Origin: Kiritimatiellia bacterium | GTDB taxonomy: Bacteria; Verrucomicrobiota; Kiritimatiellia; JAFGHX01 | DNA: 62,201 nt | Direction of reading: 5' to 3' | Assembly (NCBI GenBank): GCA_016929905.1 | Contig: JAFGHX010000130.1 | Span: 1-62,201 of the forward strand | Part shown: one piece after another, positions 43,319 through 52,134 of the stretch | Layout of the letters: the number at the start of each line of letters is the position of its first letter | How positions within the stretch are numbered: position 1 is the stretch's first letter | Program-made: the position numbers and the translations under genes | Notes under the pieces: model-generated | The model's input: the letters and a program-made list of their open reading frames with translations, nothing else | Databases searched by the model: none | Told to the model about the DNA's origin: nothing

Positions 43319-45628
43319 CTACCGCTCGGCACCCGTGCGCGCCACGTCGAAATCCGCGCGGACCGGGGTGAGCTGTTCGGCCCGCATCCAGCCGTAGGTA
43401 TCGCGCACGCGGAGCCGCGCCCACCCGTCGGTGACGCGAACGACTCTGACAATCGCTCCCGCTGCCAGCAACGACTTCACGGGCGCGGTGCGTACGGGCG
43501 CAAACCGCATCTGGGCATGCGCGCCGGTGACGACCGCTTCAGGCTGGAGGTCGAGCGCCAGCCAACTGCCGAAGCCGAGGCCGGCAACGATCAACGCGAC
43601 ACACAGCGCGACGAGCACGGGCTTGAGACGTCGTGCGCGGCCGGGATCCAGAATGACCCGTGCGGCGCCCGCCATCAACAGCCAGTAACAGGCCAGCACC
43701 GCCGCCGCCCATTCTCTGTCGCTGAATACCGGCCACGTGCCCGCGCGTCGCGCGCCGGCGGCCGCGGGCACCCCGGCCTGACGCATGGCCGCTTCGAGGT
43801 TCAACCGGATGTCGGCATCGCGCGGGGCGACGTACCAAGCGCGGCGGTAAGCCCGAATGGCTTCCGGCAAGTTTCCTTCCATCCGCAGGGCGTTGCCCAG
43901 GTTGAAGAGGACTTCCGGGCCGGCATAGCCGTGCGCCGCCAGTTCCGCATACAGTTCGACCCCGCGGTCGGCCCGCCCCTCTTCGCAGGCCTGTGCGGCC
44001 TGCAGGAACTGGCGCGAGGCGGTCTGTACGGGGAGCGGCGCCTGCCCCGTGTCTGCCGCGGCCGCGACACATAGCAGAACGGCGAGCAGCGCCGGGCGCG
44101 ATCCACGCCCCGTCGAACGCGGCGCGCGTGGCTTCCTGCCCTCGCGCGCACCGGCCACATGCCCAAGCGCCGCCCGCAACAGCTCGAGCCGGATGCGTTC
44201 CTCCGGGTCAGACGGGTCCGGGGACGAACCGCGGGCGGCGGGCGCGAAACGGCCCTGCTCGCAGGCGGCCAACGCCTGCCCAAAGCCGACCTGCGCGGAC
44301 ATCGGCCAGCCGAGCGTCCGGACCCGGCGCAGAATGTTCTCCGACACCGCTTCCCCCGGCGCCAGTGCGTCGTCCGCACCGGCACAGGCCACCAGCGCGC
44401 GCCACGCGGCCTCATAAGCACAGGCGGGTCTGTCCCCGGCAAGGGCCGCCTCGATCCTGCCGAACGCGATCCGCAAGAGTCGTACCGAGCGGCGGCGGCT
44501 CGCCGCCGAGCTGCCTGCGCCGCCGCGGCCCGCACGCTGTCTCACGACGAGGTGCAGCCCCAGCAAGAGCAGCGGCGGAACCGCATGCAAGCCGAACACG
44601 CCGACGTGCCGGTACCAGGGGGAACCCGACCGCCCGCGCCATCTGCGCGGCGCCCCTTTCAGCCCGGCAAATCCAGGCTCAGCCCGACGGGCAGCGACCT
44701 GAGCGGAGCCGGGACGCCCGCCCGGCTCCGCGGCCGAACCAGCAGCGGGGATGGGTCTGACACGGATGAGGAACGGCCCTCTTTCGAGCGTGCGATAGGC
44801 GCGCCGCTCCGTGTCGAAATAGGAGAACGAGACGGCCTCGATTGTGTTCGCGGCCGGCAACTCGGGCACCACGATCTGCTTGAAGACTGTGCGCCACGCC
44901 GCGCCGCGCCGTTCTTCACGAACCCTGACGGCAGGATAGGCCTTGAACCCTTTTCCCACGCGCACCGCCGGGCACTGCGCGGCGTCCAGCGCAGCCCTGC
45001 CCGACACGACCATGGTTACGGTGACGGGCTCGCCGGCGAAGATAGCGTCGGGCCGCACGTCTGCCCCCAGCTCAAACACCCCCACCGCGCCCGAGAAGCC
45101 GCCCGGCCGGCCCTGTTCCGGAGTCGGCTGCACCAGCAACGGGACGGGTGCCGGGCGCAGTTCGGCGCTGCGCGCTTCGGGGTCCGGGCTATCCGGCGGC
45201 CCGTCCGTCGCGCTGCCGGCTACCGACACGCCGACGAGACACGTCACAGCGAGCTGCCCGGCTTCGTGCGCGCGCGCATCCGCGCGGAACGCATAGCCGA
45301 CATAGGCCAATCCGTCTGCCGAGAACGGCTCCGCGCGCACCTGCCGGAACGGGCCGAGCGCCAGAGCGGCCGGGGCCTCACGAATGGCGATCTCGGGTGC
45401 CAGCCCGATCCGGCGCGCGTAGACGGACACCGTGAGTTCGAACGGCTCCCCCACATAGACCGACTGCCGGGACAGCGCGATGCGCGCGAAGAGATCCGCC
45501 CCAGCCCGCTCCTCACCCGCGGCATGGGCCGGCGGCCAGACGGCTGCGGCGAACAGGGCCGTCAGCAGGCATGCACGAATCGCCCGCGCGGGCTTGACGG
45601 CAGGCGGATCTTTAGATCGAGTTGTCAT
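43319..45628 (-). CDS. BatD-BatE fusion: oxygen-tolerance domain plus TPR/SH3b membrane protein
   Basis: 769 residues from ATG 45628; the frame continues upstream to 45697, overlapping the previous gene, so the start is uncertain. Signal peptide (CLLTALFAAAVWPPAHA), then two BatD beta-sandwich repeats (SVYVGEPFELTVSVY; IFAGEPVTVTMVVSG). A membrane segment (GLHAVPPLLLLGLHLVV) leads to a helical region, and the C-terminal third is a BatE-like unit: membrane segment, TPRs (LFNLGNALRMEGNLPEAI), two more membrane segments and an SH3-like end (DGWARLRVRDTYGWM). BatD and BatE are usually separate genes; here they form one chain. Probably part of a periplasmic complex with the VWA proteins upstream. 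Confidence 0.75.
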   Translation of the reverse strand: MTTRSKDPPAVKPARAIRACLLTALFAAAVWPPAHAAGEERAGADLFARIALSRQSVYVGEPFELTVSVYARRIGLAPEIAIREAPAALALGPFRQVRAEPFSADGLAYVGYAFRADARAHEAGQLAVTCLVGVSVAGSATDGPPDSPDPEARSAELRPAPVPLLVQPTPEQGRPGGFSGAVGVFELGADVRPDAIFAGEPVTVTMVVSGRAALDAAQCPAVRVGKGFKAYPAVRVREERRGAAWRTVFKQIVVPELPAANTIEAVSFSYFDTERRAYRTLERGPFLIRVRPIPAAGSAAEPGGRPGSAQVAARRAEPGFAGLKGAPRRWRGRSGSPWYRHVGVFGLHAVPPLLLLGLHLVVRQRAGRGGAGSSAASRRRSVRLLRIAFGRIEAALAGDRPACAYEAAWRALVACAGADDALAPGEAVSENILRRVRTLGWPMSAQVGFGQALAACEQGRFAPAARGSSPDPSDPEERIRLELLRAALGHVAGAREGRKPRAPRSTGRGSRPALLAVLLCVAAAADTGQAPLPVQTASRQFLQAAQACEEGRADRGVELYAELAAHGYAGPEVLFNLGNALRMEGNLPEAIRAYRRAWYVAPRDADIRLNLEAAMRQAGVPAAAGARRAGTWPVFSDREWAAAVLACYWLLMAGAARVILDPGRARRLKPVLVALCVALIVAGLGFGSWLALDLQPEAVVTGAHAQMRFAPVRTAPVKSLLAAGAIVRVVRVTDGWARLRVRDTYGWMRAEQLTPVRADFDVARTGAER

Positions 45629-45662
45629 AACGCTGGTGCGGGCTTCGCCCGCCACCCGGCTC

Positions 45663-46463
45663 TCACCAGTCCTTCTCGACGGCAATCGGAACGGCACGCT
45701 GCCGCCTCACCTCATCACGAAGCTCGGCTTCCTGCGCGCTCAACGCATCGAGCAGCGCGACCGCCTGCCGCGCACTCAAAGCGCGCACCGGCTCACTCGC
45801 GGCCGGTTCCGCGCCCGGTGTATCCCCGCCGCCTTCCGCCGGCGGCGAGAGGCCGGCGCCAGGCGGCTGTTGCGCCCCTCCCCCTTCGGCGCGCGCAGGC
45901 TCGGTGCGCGCGGCTTCGGCAGCGCGCTCCTGGATCTGCCGTTCCAGCCGGGCACGGACGTCATCCCTTGCGTCGAGCGCCAGTGCGAAGTTGGCTTGCG
46001 TATCGGCATCGCCAGGCGCGAGCGTCAGTGCCCCTTCGTAGAACAGAAGCGCCTCATCCAGATTGAAAAGCGCTTCCCGAAACAACTCCTTCTTCGCCTG
46101 ATCCAACGCCACGTTCAGGAGTGCATTACCCGTGTTGTGGTGAATGCGCGCCTGCAGCGGCAGGTCTTCCGTGCGGGCCGCCGCGCGATAGGCGTCCAGG
46201 GCCTCGCGGAACCGGCCGAGCCGGTAGAGCGCATTCCCCTGGTTGTACCGCGCCAACGCCTCGGGCAACTCTCGCCCATCCGCTTCGGCCAGGGCCCGGG
46301 CATAGGCGCGCCATGCTTCCGCGTAGGCCCCGGCCGCATACCGCGCGTTGGCCTCGCGTATCGAACGCCGGAACCGGCCCGAACACGGGGCGCAGCCGCA
46401 GGCCAGCAGCCCGATCAGGGCCAGCGCAGTCGGCACGCGCAGCATGGCCAAGCGCTCAGACAT
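45663..46463 (-). CDS. TPR lipoprotein, BatC-like
   Basis: 266 residues. Signal peptide ends in a lipobox (LLAC, Cys22), so it is probably a lipoprotein. TPR-like helices occupy about 35-170 (ALARYNQGNALYRLGRFREALDAYR; ANFALALDARDDV), with a Pro/Ala/Glu-rich linker after about 185. In Bat operons the TPR protein is thought to scaffold the VWA partners. The start overlaps the preceding VWA gene by 8 bp. The long alanine- and arginine-rich tail is of low complexity and may be a flexible spacer. Confidence 0.78.
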   Translation of the reverse strand: MSERLAMLRVPTALALIGLLACGCAPCSGRFRRSIREANARYAAGAYAEAWRAYARALAEADGRELPEALARYNQGNALYRLGRFREALDAYRAAARTEDLPLQARIHHNTGNALLNVALDQAKKELFREALFNLDEALLFYEGALTLAPGDADTQANFALALDARDDVRARLERQIQERAAEAARTEPARAEGGGAQQPPGAGLSPPAEGGGDTPGAEPAASEPVRALSARQAVALLDALSAQEAELRDEVRRQRAVPIAVEKDW

Positions 46464-47466
46464 GATGTCCCTCCCCGCCGCCCCGGTGGCACCGAGCCTC
46501 CATGCCCAACAACAGGAATGCGGCCGCCAGGAACCACATGAACCGCTCAGCCGGCCGCTCGCCGGCCCGGGCCGGCCCTTCGTCCGCGCGTCGAACCTGC
46601 CAGCCGTCTCCGTGCAGGGCCGTCAAGGCGGCGGCGTCGGCCCGCGCGTAGCGCCCGCCGGTCGCGTTCGCCAGCCGCCGCAGCAGCGTTTCGTTCAGTG
46701 CAGACCGTACGGCCGTCCCCCCGCTGTCTTCCACGAAGGCCGGCCCGCCCCCGCCCGCGGGCAGCGGGATCAGGGCGCCGGCCGGCGTACCGATCCCGAG
46801 CGCATGCACGACAATGCCGCGTGCGGCCAGTTCTCGCGCAGCCGGCAACGAATCCGGGCCGTGGTCCTCGCCGTCGCTGATCAGAACGATGACCCGCTCG
46901 GCGCCGGACTCCCCCCGGAACGCCGCCCCGGCCCGGGCCAGCGCATGGGCCAACCCCGTACCGCCATGCGGGACGGCACCGACGCGCACATCATCCAACA
47001 CCATCAGGAACGCGCCGTAGTCCGTGGTCAACGGGCACTGCAGGAATCCGTCGCCGGCGAAAGCGAGCAACCCGACCCGTTCACCGCGCAGCCGGCGGAC
47101 CAGCGTTCTGATCTGTCTGCCGGCGACGGCGAATCGGCTCGGCCTCACATCCTCGGCCAGCATGCTCTTCGAGGTGTCCAACACCACGAGTATGTCGACC
47201 TGGAGCCGCCAAGCCTTCTCCGTCGCGACGCCCCAGCCGGGCCTGGCCAGTGCAAGCCCGAGCAGGGCGATGCCGCCGAGCCAGAGCCCCACTTGCGCCG
47301 CGGCCCGGACCCGGCGCGTTCGGGCGGCGGGAGCCGGCGGGCCGGCGGCGCCGGCAATCCGGGCAAGCCGTCTTTCCCGGCCGCGCCGGCCCGCCAGCAC
47401 CGCCCAGCCGACCGGTATCAGCGCCCAGAGCAGGTACAAGGCCGGTGGCGTTCCCCACCGTATCAC
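46456..47466 (-). CDS. batB: VWA-domain membrane protein, BatB-like
   Basis: 336 residues from GTG 47466, which overlaps the previous stop (GTGA); a longer frame to the left lies inside the preceding gene. Membrane segments at about 10-25 and 60-75, then a von Willebrand A domain with MIDAS 'DTSKS' (Asp97-Ser101) and the 'GGTGLAHALARA' loop. A last membrane helix (MWFLAAAFLLLGM) closes the chain near residue 320. Binds a divalent metal and probably a protein ligand at the periplasmic face. Roles proposed for Bat proteins include oxygen tolerance and envelope integrity. Confidence 0.87.
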   Translation of the reverse strand: MIRWGTPPALYLLWALIPVGWAVLAGRRGRERRLARIAGAAGPPAPAARTRRVRAAAQVGLWLGGIALLGLALARPGWGVATEKAWRLQVDILVVLDTSKSMLAEDVRPSRFAVAGRQIRTLVRRLRGERVGLLAFAGDGFLQCPLTTDYGAFLMVLDDVRVGAVPHGGTGLAHALARAGAAFRGESGAERVIVLISDGEDHGPDSLPAARELAARGIVVHALGIGTPAGALIPLPAGGGGPAFVEDSGGTAVRSALNETLLRRLANATGGRYARADAAALTALHGDGWQVRRADEGPARAGERPAERFMWFLAAAFLLLGMEARCHRGGGEGHHV

Positions 47467-48395
47467 GGCAGCACCCCCAATCTGGAGAACGAAAGCCCCT
47501 TCTCGGCAACCAGCAGCAGAACGGCGAGTGCCGCGAACCATCCGAACCGTTCCTCGTACCGCGTATAGCGCCGCACGTCGACGTCCGTCCGTTCCATCCT
47601 GTCCAGCTCGCGATACACCCCGCGCAACGCCGCCAGGTCCGCCGCTTCGAAATGCCTGCCGCCCGCGACCTGCGCCAGGCTCCACAGCGAATCGGAATCG
47701 GCCGGCGCCGTTGCGATTCCTACCGTGTGGACCCGGACGCCCAGGGCGCGAGCCGCCTGCGCCGCGTCTTGCGGGGAAAGCTGTCCGGCATTGTTCCGGC
47801 CGTCGCTCAGCAGAATAACGACCTTGCTTGTGGCTTCGCTCCGGCGCAGCCTGTTCACGGCGCAGCCCAGTGCGGAGCCGATCGCCGTACTGTCGTACGG
47901 CAGCATATCGGGGGCCAGCCGTTCAAGCTGGGCCGACAGCCAGTCATGATCGAGGGTCAGCGGCGCCAGCGTGTAGGGAAAGGCGGCAAAGACGACAACC
48001 CCGATCCGGTCTTCGCGGCGCGCGGCGATGAAGTCGCGCAATACGCCGACCGCCGCGTTCAGCCGGCTGATCCGTGTCTCACCCCGCAGGAAATCTTCCG
48101 TCTTCATCGACCCCGAGACGTCGACGGCGAGCATGATGTCCACGACCGGCTGCCGGGAAACGGCTGCCGCCAACGGCGCGCGCGGCCGCGCCAGCGCCAC
48201 GACCAGTGCCCCGAGCGCCAGGGCGTAGGCCAGGGGCAGCAGATGGCGGCAGAGGCTGGCCCAACTGCGCGGAACGCCGGCAAGCGATGCGACGTCGCTG
48301 AAAGCCGCTCCCTGCGTCCGCCGCCCGTATTTCCACCGGACGAGCACCGGAACGAGCAGCAACAAGGCAAGCGCAGCCGGATAGCGTAGCTCCAT
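47463..48395 (-). CDS. batA: VWA-domain membrane protein, BatA-like
   Basis: 310 residues. N-terminal helix (AALALLLLVPVLV), a second membrane segment (LAYALALGALVVALA), then the VWA domain with MIDAS 'DVSGS' at 92-96 and 'LLSDGRNNAG' loop. A C-terminal hydrophobic helix (FAALAVLLLVAEK) completes the two-ended membrane anchor typical of BatA. ATG 48395 is 80 bp after the preceding gene. It overlaps batB by 4 bp, so the two VWA proteins are made together and likely form a complex. Confidence 0.88.
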   Translation of the reverse strand: MELRYPAALALLLLVPVLVRWKYGRRTQGAAFSDVASLAGVPRSWASLCRHLLPLAYALALGALVVALARPRAPLAAAVSRQPVVDIMLAVDVSGSMKTEDFLRGETRISRLNAAVGVLRDFIAARREDRIGVVVFAAFPYTLAPLTLDHDWLSAQLERLAPDMLPYDSTAIGSALGCAVNRLRRSEATSKVVILLSDGRNNAGQLSPQDAAQAARALGVRVHTVGIATAPADSDSLWSLAQVAGGRHFEAADLAALRGVYRELDRMERTDVDVRRYTRYEERFGWFAALAVLLLVAEKGLSFSRLGVLP

Positions 48396-48475
48396 CTCGA
48401 TATACCGTTCAGCCTTTCCCTGCAGTATGTGCGAACAGGCGCACTACGTGCGCCCGGCGGGGCCGACCGGGGCGA

Positions 48476-49075
48476 TCACGCCCTGGCCGGCCGCGTCTCC
48501 TCCACCAGGCGCCGGGCCCAACCGAGGGCCTCCGCCATCTCCCGAGTCGAACCCGGATGGCGGGCGAACTTTGCCCGGTCCGCGCTCTCAAGAAACCGCT
48601 GCAACACGTCGTGCTGACTGGGCCCCAGCTCCGGCATGCCCGCCGCCTCGCGCAGAAGTTCTTCGGTCGTCTTCTTGGGCGCGGCGATCCCGAATCGGCC
48701 CTGTACGTATTCGCGGACGATGTCGCACAGACAGGCGTAAAACTCGCTCGGGCGCGAGAGTTGTGCCGGGCCCGGCGAATCCAGGCGCGCGAGAGCCGCG
48801 AGCGCCGCCACATCCGCGGGGACCGGCGCCGGCGCGGCGCGGCGCAGGACGCGCCGCAGAAGCAGCCCGAGCACCGCGGCTGCCGCGACGCCCGCCAGGG
48901 CGCCGCCCACCCTTCCCGGGCTGAGCCCGGGTTCGGGCGCGGCTGCCACGGGCTTGATCGGCCGCATGGCTGCCCCGCGCCCGGGTTCGGGCGCGTCGAC
49001 GGCCTCCTGCCCGCCCGCACACACGGCGAATACCAACACGGCCGCCATCGTGATGGGCCCGAATCGTCTGTTCAT
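48476..49075 (-). CDS. DUF4381-like small membrane protein of Bat operon
   Basis: 199 residues from ATG 49075, coupled to the DUF58 stop by ATGA. A possible signal peptide (ITMAAVLVFAVCAGG), a Pro/Ala-rich stretch, one membrane helix (GALAGVAAAAVLGLLL, about 55-72), then a soluble helical domain with 'FYACLCDIVREYVQGRFGI' (given here as FYACLCDIVREY and VQGRFGI), 'TTEELLREAA' and 'FLESADRAKFA', the features of DUF4381 proteins. These lie between DUF58 and the VWA genes in MoxR-Bat clusters; their function is unknown. Confidence 0.7.
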   Translation of the reverse strand: MNRRFGPITMAAVLVFAVCAGGQEAVDAPEPGRGAAMRPIKPVAAAPEPGLSPGRVGGALAGVAAAAVLGLLLRRVLRRAAPAPVPADVAALAALARLDSPGPAQLSRPSEFYACLCDIVREYVQGRFGIAAPKKTTEELLREAAGMPELGPSQHDVLQRFLESADRAKFARHPGSTREMAEALGWARRLVEETRPARA

Positions 49076-49953
49076 CCCGCGTACCTCTTCCGGCGTTCGG
49101 CGAAGAACCGCGCCAACTCCCGCTCGTAGGGCTGCCCGGCCGTCACCTCGATCCTGTCCACCCGGTGCAGGCGCATCAGGCGCCGAAGCCGCGCCCGTCC
49201 GGACTCGCGTTGCGCGGCAACCCACTCCCGCACGCGCCGGCTGGCCGTATCCGCTACCAGCCGTCTGCCCGTCTCCAGGTCCTCCCATTCCACCAACCCT
49301 ACCGCCGGCCAAGTCCATTCCCGTTCGTGCCCGACAATGACCCCGATCAGGTCGTGCCGCCTGGCCGTCGTGGCCAACCCGTGCTCGAAGTTCGAGTCCA
49401 AAAAGTCGCTCATCAGAAAGGCGACCGTCCGGCGCGGCATGACATGGTTGAGGAAGTTCAATGCCGCCAGGATCGCCGTACCGCGCCGGCGCGGCTCGCG
49501 GAACAGGACCTCACGCACCACGCGCAGCACGTGGCCCACCCCTTTGCGCGGGGCCACGTAGCACTCGATATCGGAACTGAACAGGATCAGCCCGACGCGG
49601 TCGTCGTTCCGGACGGCCGAAAAGGCGAGCACGGCGGCCATTTCCGCAAGCAAGTTCTTCTTCTGTTCCCGCCCGCATCCGAAACGCAGCGACGCACTGA
49701 CGTCTACCAGCAACATGACCGTCAGCTCGCGTTCTTCCGTGAACTTCTTGATGTAGGGCTGGCCCATCCGCGCCGTCACGTTCCAGTCAATCAGCCGGAC
49801 GTCGTCGCCCGGCAGGTATTCGCGCACCTCCTGGAATTCGATCCCGCGCCCTTTGAACACACTGCGATACTCGCCCGCAAACAGGTCGGAGACCACGCGG
49901 TTGGTGGTAATCTCGATTCGCCGGATCTTTCTGATGAGCTCCCGGGTCAGCAT
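49072..49953 (-). CDS. DUF58 protein
   Basis: 293 residues from ATG 49953 (MLTRELIRKIRRIE). The DUF58 signature 'GIEFQEVREYLPGDDVR' followed by 'IDWNVTARMGQP' lies at about 38-68, and a VWA-like fold follows (LLVDVSASLRFG). Cytoplasmic, encoded directly after the MoxR ATPase as is almost universal. MoxR proteins are thought to act as chaperones for VWA/DUF58 partners. A start at 50004 is possible but adds 17 unsupported residues. Confidence 0.85.
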   Translation of the reverse strand: MLTRELIRKIRRIEITTNRVVSDLFAGEYRSVFKGRGIEFQEVREYLPGDDVRLIDWNVTARMGQPYIKKFTEERELTVMLLVDVSASLRFGCGREQKKNLLAEMAAVLAFSAVRNDDRVGLILFSSDIECYVAPRKGVGHVLRVVREVLFREPRRRGTAILAALNFLNHVMPRRTVAFLMSDFLDSNFEHGLATTARRHDLIGVIVGHEREWTWPAVGLVEWEDLETGRRLVADTASRRVREWVAAQRESGRARLRRLMRLHRVDRIEVTAGQPYERELARFFAERRKRYAG

Positions 49954-50049
49954 GACGAAGCGCTCGCGCGCGGCGCCGCGGGCACTCAATTCGGGCCCGC
50001 GCACCGAACGAGGAACCCCTCACGCTGAAGCGCGAATGTGCCCGTTCCG

Positions 50050-51039
50050 TCAGGGCACCGGCAGTTCCTCGAGTATTCTGGCCACGATGTTGTCGGCCGT
50101 CAGTTCCTCCGCTTCCGCCTCGTACGAAACGATGAGGCGGTGCCGCAGCACATCGGGCGCCACGGCCTTCACATCCTGCGGCGTCACATAGGCACGCTGC
50201 CGCAGCAGGGCGTAAGCCTTGGCGGCAACGGCCAGGCAGATCGTACCCCGGGGTGAACAGCCGTAGCGGATGTAGGGCTTCAAGGGCAGACCGTACGCGT
50301 CCGGGTCCCGTGTGGCAAAAACAAGGCGCAGGATGTAGTCCCGAATCTTCGCGTCCAGGTAGACGCCGTCGACCACCTGCTGCGCCGCGAGCACCGCGTC
50401 CGGCTCCGCCACGGGCGCGAGACAGATCGTTTTGGCCGTCACCGCCATCGCGTCCAGAATCCGGCCCTCTTCTTCCAGGCTGGGGTACGTGATCCGGAGC
50501 TTGAGCATGAACCGGTCGATCTGGGCCTCGGGCAGCGGGTAGATGCCCTCCTGCTCAATGGGGTTCTGCGTCGCCAGCACGAGAAAGGGGCGCGGCAGCG
50601 GGAACGTCTCTTCGCCGATGGTAACCTGCCGTTCCTGCATCGCCTCCAGCAACGCGCTCTGAACCTTCGCGGGCGCCCGGTTGATTTCGTCGGCCAGCAC
50701 GATATGGGTGAAGACCGGCCCTTTCCGGGTCGTGAACGCGCCGTTCTTCGGATCAAAGATCAGGGTACCGACCAGGTCCGCCGGGAGCAGGTCCGGCGTG
50801 AACTGAATGCGGCGAAACTCACACCGGATCGCCGCCGCCAGCATGCGGACCGACAGTGTCTTCGCCAGTCCCGGCACCCCTTCCAGCAGAAGGTGCCCGT
50901 TCGCGAGCAGGCCGACCAGGAGCCTGTCGATCAAATACTCCTGCCCCACAATGACGGATCCGACCGCCTCGCGTATCGGACCGATGGTCTCGGCGGCCTG
51001 CCTGACGCGTTCGTTCAGAGCGTCCAGATCGGAAGTCAT
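50050..51039 (-). CDS. moxR: MoxR-family AAA+ ATPase
   Basis: 329 residues, the normal length for the family. Walker A 'GVPGLAKT' (54-61), Walker B 'VLADEINRAPAK' and sensor 'LATQNPIEQEG' are all present. Cytoplasmic hexameric ATPase that remodels or inserts metal into partner proteins; in this arrangement DUF58 and the VWA proteins are the expected clients. It starts 21 bp after the tadA stop, at a good GAGG-type ribosome site (AGGAGGAACAGAGG). Confidence 0.93.
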   Translation of the reverse strand: MTSDLDALNERVRQAAETIGPIREAVGSVIVGQEYLIDRLLVGLLANGHLLLEGVPGLAKTLSVRMLAAAIRCEFRRIQFTPDLLPADLVGTLIFDPKNGAFTTRKGPVFTHIVLADEINRAPAKVQSALLEAMQERQVTIGEETFPLPRPFLVLATQNPIEQEGIYPLPEAQIDRFMLKLRITYPSLEEEGRILDAMAVTAKTICLAPVAEPDAVLAAQQVVDGVYLDAKIRDYILRLVFATRDPDAYGLPLKPYIRYGCSPRGTICLAVAAKAYALLRQRAYVTPQDVKAVAPDVLRHRLIVSYEAEAEELTADNIVARILEELPVP

Positions 51040-51060
51040 GCGGCCTCTGTTCCTCCTTCC

Positions 51061-51549
51061 TCACGTGTTTGCACGGCGCGCGGCAAAAAAACTCCGCAGC
51101 AACTCGCGACACTCGTCTTCGAGGACGCCGGTCACCAGCTCGGTCCTGTGGTTCAGGCCCGGGTGCGTCAGGATCCCGAAGACGGACTGACCGCCCTGTC
51201 GCGGGTCGCGGGCGCCGAGCACCACGCGCGGGATCCTCGCCAGCATGAGGGCGCCGGCACACATCGGGCACGGCTCTTTGGTCACGTACAACGTCGTCTC
51301 CGTCAGCCGCCAGTCGCCTACGGAGCCCGCCGCCTGCGTCACGGCTATGAGTTCCGCATGAGCGGTCGGATCCTTGAGCCGTTCGGTCTGGTTGTGCGCC
51401 AGGCCGATCACGGCGCCGCCGCGCACGATCACGGCCCCGACCGGCACCTCCCCGGCTTCGCGGGCTTCACGGGCCTGCCGCAACGCCATACGCATGAACC
51501 GCTCGTCGACATCGCCCGTTTTCAACCACTGTATGGCGTCGCCTGTCAT
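51061..51549 (-). CDS. tadA: tRNA-specific adenosine deaminase
   Basis: 162 residues. Zinc-deaminase motifs are complete: 'HAE' (His64, Glu66) and 'PCPMC' (Cys94, Cys97). TadA converts the wobble adenosine of tRNA-Arg(ACG) to inosine. Length and C-terminal helix fit TadA rather than a nucleoside or cytosine deaminase. It is placed between a small membrane-protein gene (7 bp gap) and moxR. Confidence 0.92.
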   Translation of the reverse strand: MTGDAIQWLKTGDVDERFMRMALRQAREAREAGEVPVGAVIVRGGAVIGLAHNQTERLKDPTAHAELIAVTQAAGSVGDWRLTETTLYVTKEPCPMCAGALMLARIPRVVLGARDPRQGGQSVFGILTHPGLNHRTELVTGVLEDECRELLRSFFAARRANT

Positions 51550-51556
51550 TGCGTCA

Positions 51557-51955
51557 CTAAAACGGAAACGGCGAGAGCAGTCTGTCCGCCGGAGCTATCT
51601 CACGGCCGGATTTCTGTGAACTGGAAACCAGCCCGAAGCGGTAAACCGCCAGGCCGAACGTGCAGAGGAAGAGCAGGAACAGAATCCACAGGAAGATGTA
51701 ACGGCCCCTTGTCCGGGCCTCGCCCCGTTCGCGCGTTTCGTCACCCGCGCGCAAGTGCGCGAAGTCGATCGGCTGCCCCGGCGGGCGCCAAGCCGGAACC
51801 GGGTGCAGCGAAAGGGCCGGGCCGGGCAGCGCCGGCACGGCGGCGACGGCCGGCGCCGGGATGGAGGCCCAGAGCCCTCCGCGCCGCGACACGCGCGGGC
51901 GCGCGCGGGGGCGTCTGCCGGCAGCCATACGTCGGACTGAAAGGTTCCCGCTCAT
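51557..51955 (-). CDS. Small basic membrane protein of unknown function
   Basis: 132 residues if started at ATG 51955 (GGGAG close by); ATG 51964 would add three residues. An Arg-rich N-terminus and a Pro/Ala-rich middle precede one strong membrane helix near the C-terminus (YIFLWILFLLFLCTFGLAVY, about 87-106) and a short polar tail. No family recognised. It leads the tadA-moxR-Bat transcription unit from its own promoter. The low-complexity N-terminal half makes the reading frame less certain than the tail. Confidence 0.5.
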   Translation of the reverse strand: MSGNLSVRRMAAGRRPRARPRVSRRGGLWASIPAPAVAAVPALPGPALSLHPVPAWRPPGQPIDFAHLRAGDETRERGEARTRGRYIFLWILFLLFLCTFGLAVYRFGLVSSSQKSGREIAPADRLLSPFPF

Positions 51956-51972
51956 CACTCCCATTGGCCGGC

Positions 51973-52001
51973 ATTTTAGCAGGAGTATCCCGGGCGCGCA
52001 A
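51973..52001 (-). promoter_or_regulatory. Promoter for the tadA-moxR-Bat operon
   Basis: On the minus strand: TTGCGC (-35, 52001-51996), 17-bp spacer, TAAAAT (-10, 51978-51973). Transcription would begin near 51966, giving a very short leader to the 51955/51964 start. Confidence 0.55.
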
Positions 52002-52042
52002 TCCCCCGATTCGCCCCGCGGATTCCGGCGCCACCCCGGGGC

Positions 52043-52071
52043 TTGACGAGGCCACCTACATTTCCCATAAT
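52043..52071 (+). promoter_or_regulatory. Promoter for the ilvB-ilvH-aroE-pilD operon
   Basis: TTGACG (52043-52048), 17-bp spacer, CATAAT (52066-52071), the best sigma-70 match in the window. The leader to GTG 52135 is about 56 nt, too short for an ilv peptide attenuator, and none was seen. Confidence 0.65.
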
Positions 52072-52134
52072 AACCGCCCACGCTGCCGATCCGGTACGTT
52101 TGGGCAAGCGGAATCGCAATGGAGGAGGGTCTTC

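Noticed and set aside
50704..52134. Upstream extension of ilvB to 50704
   Set aside because: It is antisense to moxR and tadA. GTG 52135 has a strong ribosome site and matches the family start.
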